A stretch of 36,586 nt of DNA from contig CAICTM010001124.1 of the NCBI GenBank assembly GCA_903772945.1, positions 1 through 36,586 of the forward strand, read 5' to 3'. Both the position numbers and the translations under genes were made by a program. This document shows, one piece after another, positions 1 through 9,440 of the stretch. The notes beneath the pieces are model-generated. The model did not search any database and had not been told where the DNA came from. It worked only from the letters and a program-made list of their open reading frames with translations. The stretch's first letter is position 1, and each line of letters starts with the position of its first letter. This stretch comes from Seminavis robusta. Lineage: Eukaryota; Bacillariophyta; Bacillariophyceae; Naviculales; Naviculaceae.

Positions 1-2
1 AA

Positions 3-256
3 AGGGCTTCCAAAAACAGTCTGCTGCTCCTTTTGACACCATGGCGGCATAGGATCCCCTCCGGTGATACCCAAAGGATGTTTCCATCCAATCTCTTATG
101 GGGCGGAGCCAAGGTGTCAACTATAACAGCAGGATTTCCTCTTTTTTGGTGAGTGACAACAACCTCATTCTGCTGTGTTTGTACTGCTTCTTTCTCTTGA
201 TTTCACTGCTAACACCTTTAATGTTTTTCAGGGCGTTTGTCAGTAAGTGGGTATAG
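3..256 (+). CDS. 3' end of an unknown gene, partial, one intron
   Basis: The product is not recognised. One frame is open from base 3 and would stop at 150-152, but a strong intron fits at 149-231 (GTGAGT donor, TTTTTCAG acceptor, 83 nt). Splicing joins TG to G to make a Trp codon, and the frame then closes with TAG at 254-256. The visible C-terminal part is about 56 residues, with a Leu run near the window edge and a hydrophobic end (FPLFWAFVSKWV), so a membrane or secreted protein is possible. The 5' part lies outside the window. The support is the typical intron size and clean signals, not homology; 49 open codons alone could be chance. Confidence 0.4.
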
Positions 257-629
257 AAGGGATACCCAGGTCCTCAGCACCTCTGGGGTAACATGATAAT
301 AGCGCTCTGTTGCCATCTTTACTGTCATGGCATGGTCCATCCTTTATTTGGAAGTGTGTTGACTGGTGGTTGGTTGCCGTTGTTTCTTTTTTGGCCAGAG
401 AACAGTGACGTCAGGTGTACCAGGCCTACACAGGGTTCGCGTAGCCGGTTTCTGAGTACCAGAAAAAAGCTGTTTCTACGTGAGCTGGGTGCCATAGAAT
501 CGAATCGAATCATTTGGTTTAGGGTTAGGGTTATAGAGCTTTATCATCTGCCAATGGTAGCCAAACTTCGCCACACTTACTTGTTGCTCGTGTCACTGCT
601 GGCTAGAGTCTGAGAAAAGTGTCGATAAC
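257..629. other. Intergenic stretch before the PLD-like gene
   Basis: No gene is supported here. It holds a three-copy GAATC tract at 497-511 and, just after it, a TTAGGG-like run at 518-533. An open frame at 293-613 has no homology or coding features I recognise. Confidence 0.5.
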
Positions 630-1496
630 ATGGAGGACGCTGAAGTCGATGTCGATGAGATTGAAAGAGAAAAAAGCATCGAGGAGCGTGAGGAAGCTGA
701 CGTCCGAGCTTGGTTCGCAAAACGGCAGCAAAGCAGCGCCGCAACCAGACCTGGGTGGTTTATTCCGCAGCTTGCGAACTTTTTACTCGACGGGAATGTG
801 AACGAGGGAGATCGGTACTACTGCGAACCTCGTCCTAAAGACGAGAATGTTGAAGATGTCCCACAAAAGCATCCTCTCCGAGCAATGTTCACCGCTTTCA
901 AATCAGCAACCGACAATATCCTGCAAGGAGAGAGCAACTCGGGCATACCAGACACCGAAGAGAGAATCATCCGTATTTACGCCTACAGCCTCTCCTGCCC
1001 GTATGTTCTTGATTTGCTCGTTCACTACGCAAGACACTTTGAAATTCGAGTGATTCTTCATCCAAAGATTCACTCTGTCAAAATGATGAAGGTTTATGTT
1101 GACTCATTGCCACATCATGCCGTTGCTGGCTCCCCACGACGGGGTATTGAAAGCCTAAAAATTAGGATCGCCAACCTACAGGGACTCAACGAAATGGCTT
1201 CCATGCACCGCAAGCAGGTTATTGTTGAGGACTTGACGCTTGTTAGCAGCTACAATATGTCCCTTGCTGCCCGTTGTTACAACTGGGAAAGCATGTTTGT
1301 CGTCAAAACCCGAACGGACGATGTTTTGCGCTTTGATGCCATGTGGGATGAACTGATGGATCGAAAGCTGTTAGTATTCGACCCGGATGAACGTTTGTTT
1401 CCAGCAACGGAAAGAGAGAAAGTCCGAGAATACAAAGCAAAATTGAGCCCAAAGAAGCCTCCACCGGTGAACCCATACAAGAGACAAAAGACTTGA
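630..1496 (+). CDS. Phospholipase D-like domain protein, single altered HKD motif
   Basis: This is a 288-residue intronless protein starting at an ATG. Residues about 110-255 read as one PLD-superfamily half: a beta strand and helix (RIIRIYAYSLSCPYVLDLL), a second strand (IRVILHPKIH), then the motif region MHRKQVIVED followed by SSYNMS. In the family this is HxKx4D followed by GSxN, where His attacks the phosphodiester and Lys and Asn bind phosphate. Here His, Lys and Asn are kept, but the Asp position is Glu with Asp next to it, and the Gly of GSxN is Ser. Single-HKD members such as the PLD6/Zucchini/Nuc group act as dimers. The N-terminus is acidic (DVDEIEREKS) and the C-terminus is Lys/Pro-rich (SPKKPPPVNPYKRQKT), with no signal peptide, so a cytosolic or nuclear place is likely. 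The substrate (DNA, RNA or lipid) cannot be told. Confidence 0.7.
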   Translation: MEDAEVDVDEIEREKSIEEREEADVRAWFAKRQQSSAATRPGWFIPQLANFLLDGNVNEGDRYYCEPRPKDENVEDVPQKHPLRAMFTAFKSATDNILQGESNSGIPDTEERIIRIYAYSLSCPYVLDLLVHYARHFEIRVILHPKIHSVKMMKVYVDSLPHHAVAGSPRRGIESLKIRIANLQGLNEMASMHRKQVIVEDLTLVSSYNMSLAARCYNWESMFVVKTRTDDVLRFDAMWDELMDRKLLVFDPDERLFPATEREKVREYKAKLSPKKPPPVNPYKRQKT

Positions 1497-1973
1497 TGTT
1501 TCTCCAAGCAATTCGAATCGAATCTCCACCAGAAACGAACATGAATGGATTATTGTACAGTACGTCCATCCAACAATGGGCAAAAAAAGACATACTCCGT
1601 CAAGAGGGACGCTACGCGTCAAGTTGCAACACTACTACAGTGTAGCCCTATTTTAGCGCTAGCCCTTGCGCGGTAGCTCAAAAAAGATGCTCCTTGAAGC
1701 TCCCATGATGGGCCCAAAGAAAAGCAGAAATCCCTTAATGGCTAGTCAGTTTAGACCGCGATTCCACACCTACGGGTTAGAGCACGCATTGATTTAGTGG
1801 GGAACTTGAAAGCCGCTTCGAGGACCTTATTGTGGCGCTGCAGCTCGAGAGTCTGGCTGCATACCCAGACACATTGTCGTTGCCCTACCAGGTTGGAAAC
1901 AGGGTCACGAAACTACCTTTGTGGCAGCACCAGCGGTTTCACAGAAAGTACAGATGGCAGAAGCACTTTGCTG
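1497..1973. other. Intergenic stretch between convergent genes
   Basis: This 477-bp stretch lies between the stop codons of the PLD-like gene (+) and the LRR gene (-), so it should hold both 3' UTRs. It contains a short GAATC tract at 1513-1524. No gene is seen. Confidence 0.5.
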
Positions 1974-4243
1974 TCAGCCACAAGCACAGTCACAGCCACA
2001 CAGCAAGCTAGTGCAATCAAATGAAAACAAAGCAGGGCCACTACATGGGTCCAATGGACCTCCCTTGCAGATTCCGCTCAGGGTGCATAGTCCTTCCGGA
2101 ATGGATCCAGATAGCCGGGGATTGCCCTCCACAGACAGAGTTTGCAGGGACTGGTGACGAGCTTGCAGTTCAAGAGGCAGAGTTCCTGATAGGGAATTGT
2201 TGCCTAACAGAAGGCGCCTCAAGGCCGTGAGCTGCCCAAATTCACTGCAAATCTGGCCAGAGAGCTGATTGTTCTCGAGTTCCATGCCACTCAATAGGGA
2301 CAGCCGTCCCAACTCAGTCGGGATGGTACCAGTGAGATTGTTGTTCTTGAGAGTCAATTCAATGGCCAGGTTAGTCAGACGTCCCAGTTCGCTCGGGATC
2401 CAGCCGGTAAGCTGATTTCCAAACAGGCTAAACAAAAGACGAAGAGATTCGAGTGCACCCAACTCTGTAGGAATCCTTCCTTGGAGTGCATTGCCATCCA
2501 AGGCTATGAGATGTATCTTTGAAAGCTGTTTGAGTTCAGTTGGAATGGTTCCTGTCAGCGAATTGCCAAACAAAGCCAACCATTCAAGGGAAGTTGCTTC
2601 ACCAATCTCTGTGGGGAGCGTCCCTGAAGAAAGTCATTGAGCAGCAGTGAAGGCAACAAGCAAAAAGTGAATGTGGGTTGCGTACCTGTGAGATCACAGT
2701 CAAAGTGGACGATCCACTTCAGCTTGCTGAATTTCCCAATCTCTGTTGGGATACTCCCCTTTAATTGAGGGTTGCCAAACAATGTAAAAAATTCCAGGTT
2801 GGTTAGTTGCCATAGCTCTGACGGAATGAATCCCTCATGATTGTTGTCGTTGAGTGCTAGCATACGTAGATCTCTCAAAAAACCAATTTCGGATGGGATA
2901 GTTCCGGAGTCTTTTCCAAATCCCATAGATAGCCCCTCCAGAGAACGAAGATGTCCAATGTGGCGAGAAATGGACCCATGTAGATTATTCCACCCAACTG
3001 AAATTGTCTTCAAGGATGTCAGCAAGTAGAGTTCAGAAGGCAAGGATCCCTGCAGATTGTTTGCGTCTAACCAAAGATGTTGATAAAGACCGCGTTCGTC
3101 ACAGGTTGTAGGAGGGGGCTCTGTTGAAGGGAAGAAGTCTTTTAGGAAGCCAGGATACAAGAATGATGTGGAAGTCGCCAGTGAAAATTCTTGATTGGTG
3201 TACCATTCACATTCATTGACACTGTGGTCAAGCCAGTGGTCATGGTCTGCCCAGTTGGCGCCGCCTGTGGCATAGAACACTGTAGCAAGGGCAAACTTTT
3301 GTATCAAGCGTTCATCGGCTGGATATGGCAGGTTTTCAGAGTCCTCCAAGAGCCATTTCAATGCCTGTGACTGGGGTGAGTCTGGAGCTTCTTCCAAATA
3401 AGTGGCTGTTGTATTCGCAGTGATGAGAGACATCACATATTCCGCAACTGTAGTTGGTGCTTGGGATGGGCTGAATCTGGGTGCCTCTTGTGGAGATCCA
3501 TCACCGGTGGAAGTATCTTTGGGGGGAACTAGAGCAGCCAACAAGATTATGATAACAGCAATCACAAGGATGCTGCTCAGCAAGATTCTGGTTTTGAATT
3601 TCTTGGTTTCCTCAGCTCTCCTCTCTGATGAATCCATATCCACATTCTGTGCCTGGGGCAAAGCAGCCAAGAATTCTGAATTTTCTTGCACCAGATTGGC
3701 TACGGCCAAGCCTTCACGATTGCTAGCATTCTCTTCTGGTGAAATCTGGATTCCTCCAGTAATATTCCAAGGAGCATGATTGGGGTCTTGTAGGCCATCT
3801 TCGGTCTCATGAGTGTCGTCATGGCGAAACTCCGCCGGCAGTCTTACCGTTTGCACAGGATAGGCTCCTGGTCCTGGCTGTTGCTCCTGTTGCCTATGGG
3901 CAATACTGTTTTGTGGCGGTGGCATTGGCATGACACTATCATCTGCCAAATCTATTGGTGGCCGAATTGACTGAGCACCCGAAATGGCATGTACTGGATC
4001 GGTTACGTTGTTCTCATTTTGGAGTTGTTGCCTAAGATTCCTTGTTTCCTCTGCAATTTCTTTTGAACCAGCAACTGCGGTAGCGCTATAGCTTCCTGGA
4101 CCCCTCGAACTACAGTTTCCAGCACCCCTCGGATGTTGCCCCGCTGGTTCCTGTTTCTTCATCTCCGTCGGTGGTGACTGCAACGTCGCAGTTTGCTTGT
4201 TGTCCTCCCGCGGGCGACCCAAAGCTTCTTTGTCATCATCCAT
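1974..4243 (-). CDS. Leucine-rich repeat receptor-like membrane protein (type II)
   Basis: The spliced protein is 735 residues from two exons, 4243-2686 and 2623-1974. The 62-nt intron (2624-2685) starts GTACGC and ends CTTCAG; removing it turns a broken repeat into DLTGTLPTEIGEATSLEWL and joins two frames. I chose the ATG at 4243; the frame runs further upstream without another ATG. Domains in order: a Pro/Gln/Glu-rich disordered region (1-205), a basic stop (KKFKTR), one membrane helix (about 219-240, ILLSSILVIAVIIILLAALV), an ectodomain with a capping region ending in paired cysteines, then about ten plant-type LRRs (LxxLxxLxLxxNxLxGxIPxEL), and a Cys-rich tail (SFDCTSLLCGCDCACG). Basic residues before the helix put the N-terminus inside and the LRRs outside. 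There is no kinase domain. Such proteins are common in diatoms; the ligand is unknown. Confidence 0.85.
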
Positions 4244-4811
4244 TTCTACGTACTGTAATCTTGGCTTGCAATAGTGGCTTCTACTGCATTCTTGGCTTGC
4301 AAAATACTCAGTAGTGGCTGCTTGAGCTGCTGCTGTCTCTTCGTCAATGGGTACATGGATGATGGGTGTCCTCTGTGTCACAAAACGGGTAGCCTGCAGA
4401 AAGGGGTTCGCTAAACGATGACGATGTTGACGGGTCCAGTGTAAAAGCTGTACCAGGTACCGGCAGACACGTACGAAGACATAGACACCAGTTTACACGT
4501 ACATATACCGGTACTCACGCGGTCACAAAATTTTCCCCTTCGGAGAATTTTGAGCTCCAGGTGTTCTGGCTCTACCGGTACTAGCTAGCTAGCCAGCAAA
4601 CAGAGAAACAGCCTTTGATCGCATCTCCTTTGTGGCTGGCTACCAGACTTTATTAAAGCGTACACGGCTCGTTTAACACTCGATACCTAGCGTTCTCCTT
4701 GATCCAAACGCTCTTCTCAATCAAAAAAGCTTGACTTTTGTAGCTAAAAAGTTCGTAGCCAACTCAAATTCTTTACCGCATAGTTCTTGCCACCATGTAT
4801 CAACGGACTAA
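4244..4811. other. Upstream region of the LRR gene
   Basis: This 568-bp stretch lies between the LRR gene start and the stop of the BTB gene, both on the minus strand. It should hold the LRR promoter and 5' UTR. It is rich in GTAC and CTAG palindromes, for example near 4455-4470 and 4575-4595. No other gene is seen. Confidence 0.45.
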
Positions 4812-5630
4812 TCAGAGTATTGAACACGTTGCTTCTGAAGCTTCGACGACACGGCTCATTGGCCAATCCTCCTTGATCGTAACCGTATCTTCCCACTTAC
4901 GAAAAATTTGAGGCCATGAACTTCTCAAGCTCGTTTTTAGTGCTGTGGTCGACTTCGGATGTTGGGGCCGAGGTCCTTCACTGCGATTGCGGTCACTAAG
5001 GCATTCGTTGCCGCCTTGGCAGGCACGGCAGAGCCTACATTTATGACACCAGCCAAGCTTCGGATTGTACTTGACATCTTTCTTGCAGTTGTAGCACTGG
5101 GTGTAGCTGTCACCATGACCGAAACGGTCGTCAATATCCCTGCTGTAGCAGTCGGTACAGTAGATTCTAGCACAATTGTCATCTTCGCGTTGATTGTGGT
5201 GACGCTTGGCTTTGTCGACCTCCATGGATAACTGCACTCCCCTCTGGAACACACTTCTGCTAGGTTTCATTTTCATCCTTCCATCTCTTACGGCTTTCTT
5301 AACTTTGTCTTCAACACCCCAGAATGCCGCCTCGCGAAGCAGCACCGCTTCCTTCTCCTCTAAAAGCATTACAGCGGGGAACGATCCGTATTCGATCAGG
5401 TGAAGCATAGCTGAGAACTCTGCAGCACCAGCTTGCACAATGAACACTCCACCCTTTGGCTTTTGAAAGTTCGAATCTGGGTCCACCAGTTTGCTCAGAA
5501 AGTCAGTCTCCAACTTTGAGATTGTATCTTTGCTCAGAGTAAACAACCTTCCACCCACGCGAACAAGGACTTCGTCGGCAAGCTTGAGTGACGCCATGGT
5601 GGCGTTTAGTTCTGCAGCCCCATCCACCAT
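4812..5630 (-). CDS. BTB/POZ (T1, KCTD-like) protein with Cys-rich zinc-binding tail
   Basis: The protein is 272 residues from the ATG at 5630; a second in-frame ATG at 5597 has a very good context (GCCACCATGG) and may be the real start (261 residues). Residues about 20-110 match a T1-type BTB fold: ADEVLVRVGGRLFTLSKDTI, then a segment with HLIEYGSFPAVMLLEE. KCTD-type BTB domains form oligomers and often link substrates to Cullin-3 ubiquitin ligases. Residues about 150-210 hold a dense cysteine cluster (CTDCYSRD, CYNCKK, CHKCRLCRACQGGNEC), probably binding two or more zinc ions; I cannot match it to a named finger. The C-terminal 60 residues are polar. There is no membrane segment, so this is not a potassium channel. 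Confidence 0.7.
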   Translation of the reverse strand: MVDGAAELNATMASLKLADEVLVRVGGRLFTLSKDTISKLETDFLSKLVDPDSNFQKPKGGVFIVQAGAAEFSAMLHLIEYGSFPAVMLLEEKEAVLLREAAFWGVEDKVKKAVRDGRMKMKPSRSVFQRGVQLSMEVDKAKRHHNQREDDNCARIYCTDCYSRDIDDRFGHGDSYTQCYNCKKDVKYNPKLGWCHKCRLCRACQGGNECLSDRNRSEGPRPQHPKSTTALKTSLRSSWPQIFRKWEDTVTIKEDWPMSRVVEASEATCSIL

Positions 5631-5714
5631 TTGGAATGCTGCTTCCGTCACCTCAATCCGAGGATTACGCTTTGTTGTTGTTGGATTGATATTGATGGAA
5701 GTTCCTCAACTTCA

Positions 5715-5801
5715 GGTTCACATGAAAACCGTATCTGTTGCTTGGGTTCACACGAAACCGTATTTTTGGTTTGGGTTCATATGAAAACCGTTTCTTGTAC
5801 G
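5715..5801. repeat. Three imperfect 29-bp direct repeats
   Basis: Copies begin at about 5715, 5744 and 5773. Each reads roughly GGTTCAcATGAAAACCGTaT followed by a T-rich part, differing at a few bases. They lie between the stop of the RNI-type gene and the start of the BTB gene, so probably in the BTB promoter or 5' UTR. Confidence 0.75.
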
Positions 5802-5891
5802 GTGCCAAAATTTTCAAACCCTTCACTCCAAAAGCCTGCAGCGCTGGCTCCCATTCATCTCCCCTCACATTTGATGATGCCACACCCACCC

Positions 5892-7328
5892 TCACGATTT
5901 GGCGGTAGCCACTGCTGTCTCAATAATGGACGGTTGCAATCTCATGTAGTAATAGATCCACGAGAGTTGAAACCAGTCGTCCCCGTCTAGTAGTTCTTGT
6001 TCCAGAAAACTCGTGTCGTTATGGTTGTCGTCTGCTGGGTCGGAGGGTGATGCCACCAATGGCGGAATGGCCGTCAATACCGTGTCAATCCATTCCGCGG
6101 TTGTCATTTGTTCGCACGTATTGACAAATGCCCGCCGTCCCGTTTGATTGAGGCGAATGTAAAAGTAGAGCGCCAGCCGCCACCGTCCCGTGTACTTGTA
6201 GAGCCGCAAATGTTGCAAGGATGTATTGTGGTGTGCCAACATTGTCACAAATGTCTCGACGACATCTTCATCGTAGTACTTTGGGGTCCACAGCAATGCC
6301 GTGTTGAAATGGGTAATGCGCGGATTGTGGGTCAACGACTGTGTCGCAAAGGGAATGAGAATCTGACTGTCCGCGGCAAATCCAAACCAGATTTGGACCT
6401 TGCGGAGTGATGGACTGTGCTTTAGTAGATATGTCAATGCCTCGAGAGAGGCATGATTGGAAATGGGTAATTGTTGTTGTTGTGCAAAATTGGGGGCAAA
6501 TGCTTCAAAGACTGTCAATTCTCGCAAACAACAAGTGGCAGTGCCTACCAGTGTCGTCGCCAACGTGGCCATGTTGTCGCCGGTAATGTCACAACTGTGA
6601 ATGGTCAATTTTTCCAATTGCGCAATGCGTGCTACTTGGAGGACCGTGTCCGATGTGATGGGGTGTGGCATGTTGGCGTGAAAGTGCAAATCGCGGAGGG
6701 TTGGTAGTGCTGCCACGGCCTGAAGGATGGGATCGAGTGTGAATTCTCGCTGGGCATTCCCGTAGAGGGCAAAGCATTGGAGTTGTGGTTGCTGCGAGAT
6801 TCGACTGGCAAAGAGTTCACAGTCGGCTAGGTTTCCGTCGAAATGGCCGGATAAGTAGGCTTGTTTGAGCAAGGAGTGACGTTTGTCGAGCGCTTGGGAT
6901 AGAAACCGAATGGGAATGGGATTCTCGGCGCTTCCCACTTCGTTCATGAGCAGAACTTCTAGTTTGGGAATGTCTCCAATCGCCTCAAAGAGGTGTCGCA
7001 TGGCCTCGGAAGACCAATTGGGTTGTTGCTGGTGATGCGCATCGTCGTCATCGTTGGGACGACGAGGGCGTCCCATGAGAACGTGTCGAATGACATGAGA
7101 ATTGGAACGAAGCCACGCCGTCGTTCGTTCAATCTTGGAAGTCTCCAGCAAATTCAAAATAATGGTCAAGCCACTACTATTGCCATTGTCATCTCCTCTG
7201 ACGCTACTGCTCGTACCATCCGCACCGCGACCCAGGACCCGCCAATCCACCAAGTCGCGATCATCCAACATGGCGGATCTCCGTCCTCCCGTCAAGAAGG
7301 GCAGAGCCCGGCAACAGTGGTTGCCCAT
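5892..7328 (-). CDS. RNI-type leucine-rich protein with N-terminal lipidation signal
   Basis: This intronless 478-residue protein starts at an ATG at 7328. The N-terminus MGNHCCRAL fits an N-myristoylation signal (Gly2, with Cys at position 6) beside two cysteines suited to palmitoylation, so membrane anchoring is likely. From about residue 105 to 350 there are irregular leucine-rich units of the ribonuclease-inhibitor type (for example LEKLTIHSCDITGDNMATLA and LRDLHFHANMPHPITSDTVL). Units of this kind form a curved protein-binding solenoid. There is no F-box and no catalytic motif that I can see. The C-terminal part (YYDEDVVETFVTMLAHHNTS onward) is typical of uncharacterised diatom LRR proteins. 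Its partner and process are unknown. Confidence 0.7.
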   Translation of the reverse strand: MGNHCCRALPFLTGGRRSAMLDDRDLVDWRVLGRGADGTSSSVRGDDNGNSSGLTIILNLLETSKIERTTAWLRSNSHVIRHVLMGRPRRPNDDDDAHHQQQPNWSSEAMRHLFEAIGDIPKLEVLLMNEVGSAENPIPIRFLSQALDKRHSLLKQAYLSGHFDGNLADCELFASRISQQPQLQCFALYGNAQREFTLDPILQAVAALPTLRDLHFHANMPHPITSDTVLQVARIAQLEKLTIHSCDITGDNMATLATTLVGTATCCLRELTVFEAFAPNFAQQQQLPISNHASLEALTYLLKHSPSLRKVQIWFGFAADSQILIPFATQSLTHNPRITHFNTALLWTPKYYDEDVVETFVTMLAHHNTSLQHLRLYKYTGRWRLALYFYIRLNQTGRRAFVNTCEQMTTAEWIDTVLTAIPPLVASPSDPADDNHNDTSFLEQELLDGDDWFQLSWIYYYMRLQPSIIETAVATAKS

Positions 7329-7891
7329 GGCGATCTAGCTACTAGTAGTAACCCTTGTTGCCCGCTGATACGGCAGGATTCCTCTGTTACTGCTCGCTTC
7401 TTGAAGGCTTTGATAAAGGATCTCTCTCTGTTTACTAGCTAGCTACGGTAGCTCGAGAGGGTTCCTTTGGTTGAGTTTGGTTTTATGAGAACACAACAAG
7501 GAAGCAAGCAAGAGAGAAAAAGAATGAGGAAAAGCTTGGCCTTGCATTCGCAATGCTGCACCACCTGCGCCCTTTGTAAAGCAAGAGCTTTGGAGCGTCA
7601 CAGCTAAATGGGTTACACGATTTACAGTACCAGTACTGTAGGGCTCTACCAAGAGAGCGGTGACGTCAGTTTTCATCGCGCAGAAGAAGCTGTGATGAGC
7701 CAACAAGGCTGTCAAACACGGATCGACTGACTGACTGTCGAGCAGTCCCAAAAACGTGTACCCTTAACCTTGCGCAGGGGACTGAACTGTGGAAGCAAAT
7801 CTTCGAGTTCTCAATCACTCTGAGCCTTCTCAATTTCTTGGATTCGGCTTTTTTCAGCGTTCGTCTCCTGTTTCCTCAGTTTGCTCCTTAC

Positions 7892-8655
7892 TTGGATCCA
7901 TATGACGAAAAAACCCAATCTACGATACCGTAGGCAGAGAGTTACATTGATCTGTGACAGTGGCAACAGTACCGAACACACTCAGGTTCCGCTCTACTGG
8001 CTACACTCCGTTACCGGTACCTGTCATTGGATCCTCATGACGAATCCATGCACAACCGCGCATTGTCAATCCAGCCATCGTAGCCAGCTACCGTAGAGTT
8101 CATCAATCAGTGACAGTGGCAACAGTACCGAACACACTCAGGTTCACTTTCCTCGCTGCACTCGGTTACCTCGCATTGGATCCTTATGACGAATACACGC
8201 ACAACCGAATATTGTTAATCCAGTCATTGTAGCCGGCTACGGTACAGTTACATTGGCGACAGTGTCAACAGTACCGAACACACTCAAGTTCCGCTTTGCT
8301 GGATACACTCCGTTGCCGGTATCTTGCATTGGATCCTTACGACGAATACATGCACAACTGAACATTATGAATCCAGCCATTGTAGCCGGCTGCGGTATAG
8401 CTACATCGACGACAGTGGCAACAGTACCGAAAGTTCGGCTTAGCTCGCTACGGTTACCGGTACCTCGCATTGGATCCTTATGACGAATACATGCACAACC
8501 GAATATTGTCAATCCAGCCATTGTAGCCAGTTTCCGTAGAGTTACATCAATCGGTGACAGTGTCAACAGTACCGAACACACTCAGGTTTGGTTTTGCTCG
8601 CTACCCTCCAATGTTTCACCATTACAATGAATACAGAAATATTGTCAATCCAGGC
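7892..8655. repeat. Tandem array of about 150-bp units, five copies
   Basis: The landmark CAGTACCGA recurs at 7968, 8123, 8269, 8422 and 8568, spaced 155, 146, 153 and 146 bp. Each unit also contains GCATTGGATCCTTATGACGA, then AATCCAGCCATTGTAGCC, then a GTTACAT...GACAGTG segment. A partial unit starts the array near 7892 and another ends it near 8655. Copies differ by scattered substitutions and small indels, so the array is not recent. No conserved reading frame runs through it. Confidence 0.9.
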
Positions 8656-9048
8656 TCCACAAGCACTGTTCCCATGGGAAAATGGGTACCGAAACACAGG
8701 AATCACCACCAAAACACTAGGAAATAACACTGGAGGGATGAATCCAGTAGTAGGATCCACTCTCCTCTATGCGTTTTGAGTTGTCGTGTAGCCTCCTCCT
8801 CTTGTTGCCTTTTCAATGACCCGATGACGATCTCCTCCGTTCAGGCTATTGGTAGGGCTGGAGTTAACAGAGCCTCCGTAGTGGTAGCCTCGATCGTTCG
8901 TTCGAAAGGAGTCCTCGACAATGGTACTTCCTCGGCCGTCAGCAGTACAGCAGAGAAAACAACAAATAGATATGAGTTTTGTTTTCTGTGCTCAACTGCA
9001 GACGACCGGAGACTTACCATTGTTTCAATTTTCTCCAACTTGGCCGTC

Positions 9049-9440
9049 ATGGGCCGAGAACTGACTGCCATCACATGGTCCATAGGATTCAATGAGGGAT
9101 GGCTTTCGAATCTGCACCGGAGAAGGACGGCTTGAGTGAGGCTTGATAATAGAGATAATAGAGGTGCAAACGATCGACTCGATTCGAATAATTAAAACAA
9201 CTCACCTGTTGATGGCCGAGATCTGACTGCCTGCCCATGGTCCATAGAAATGAATGAAGGATGGCTTTCGCATCTACACCTCCAATATCACTCTTGATAA
9301 TAGGCTTACCTCGAATCGAATCAATCGATCGGCCGATTGGATAAAGCACTGTTGGCGGCCAAGCTCGGATTTCTCTCCTGTTTACCATAGGAATTGAATG
9401 AGGGAGAGAAGTCAGTGCTGCGCCTTCAATGATGGACTTG
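9049..9440. repeat. Degenerate tandem repeat, about three copies
   Basis: The segment GGCCGAGAACTGACTGCC...CCATAG...AATGAGGGATGGCTTTCG at about 9053-9113 recurs at 9217-9272. A more diverged third copy (GGCCAAGCTCGGATTTCT...CCATAGGAATTGAATGAGGG) lies near 9357-9405. The spacers between copies both contain TGATAATAG and TCGAATCGAATC-like sequence, so the whole unit of about 150-165 bp was duplicated. Confidence 0.7.

Noticed and set aside
4244..4381. Longer N-terminus for the LRR protein
   Set aside because: The frame is open, but it contains only a GTG at 4381 and no ATG; nuclear genes of this kind start at ATG, so 4243 was used.
7443..7751. 102-codon minus-strand frame upstream of the RNI-type gene
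   Set aside because: It starts at TTG, has a mixed low-similarity composition and no family support.
7892..8655. CRISPR array
   Set aside because: Units are about 150 bp, head to tail, without unique spacers between short identical repeats, and the DNA is eukaryotic.
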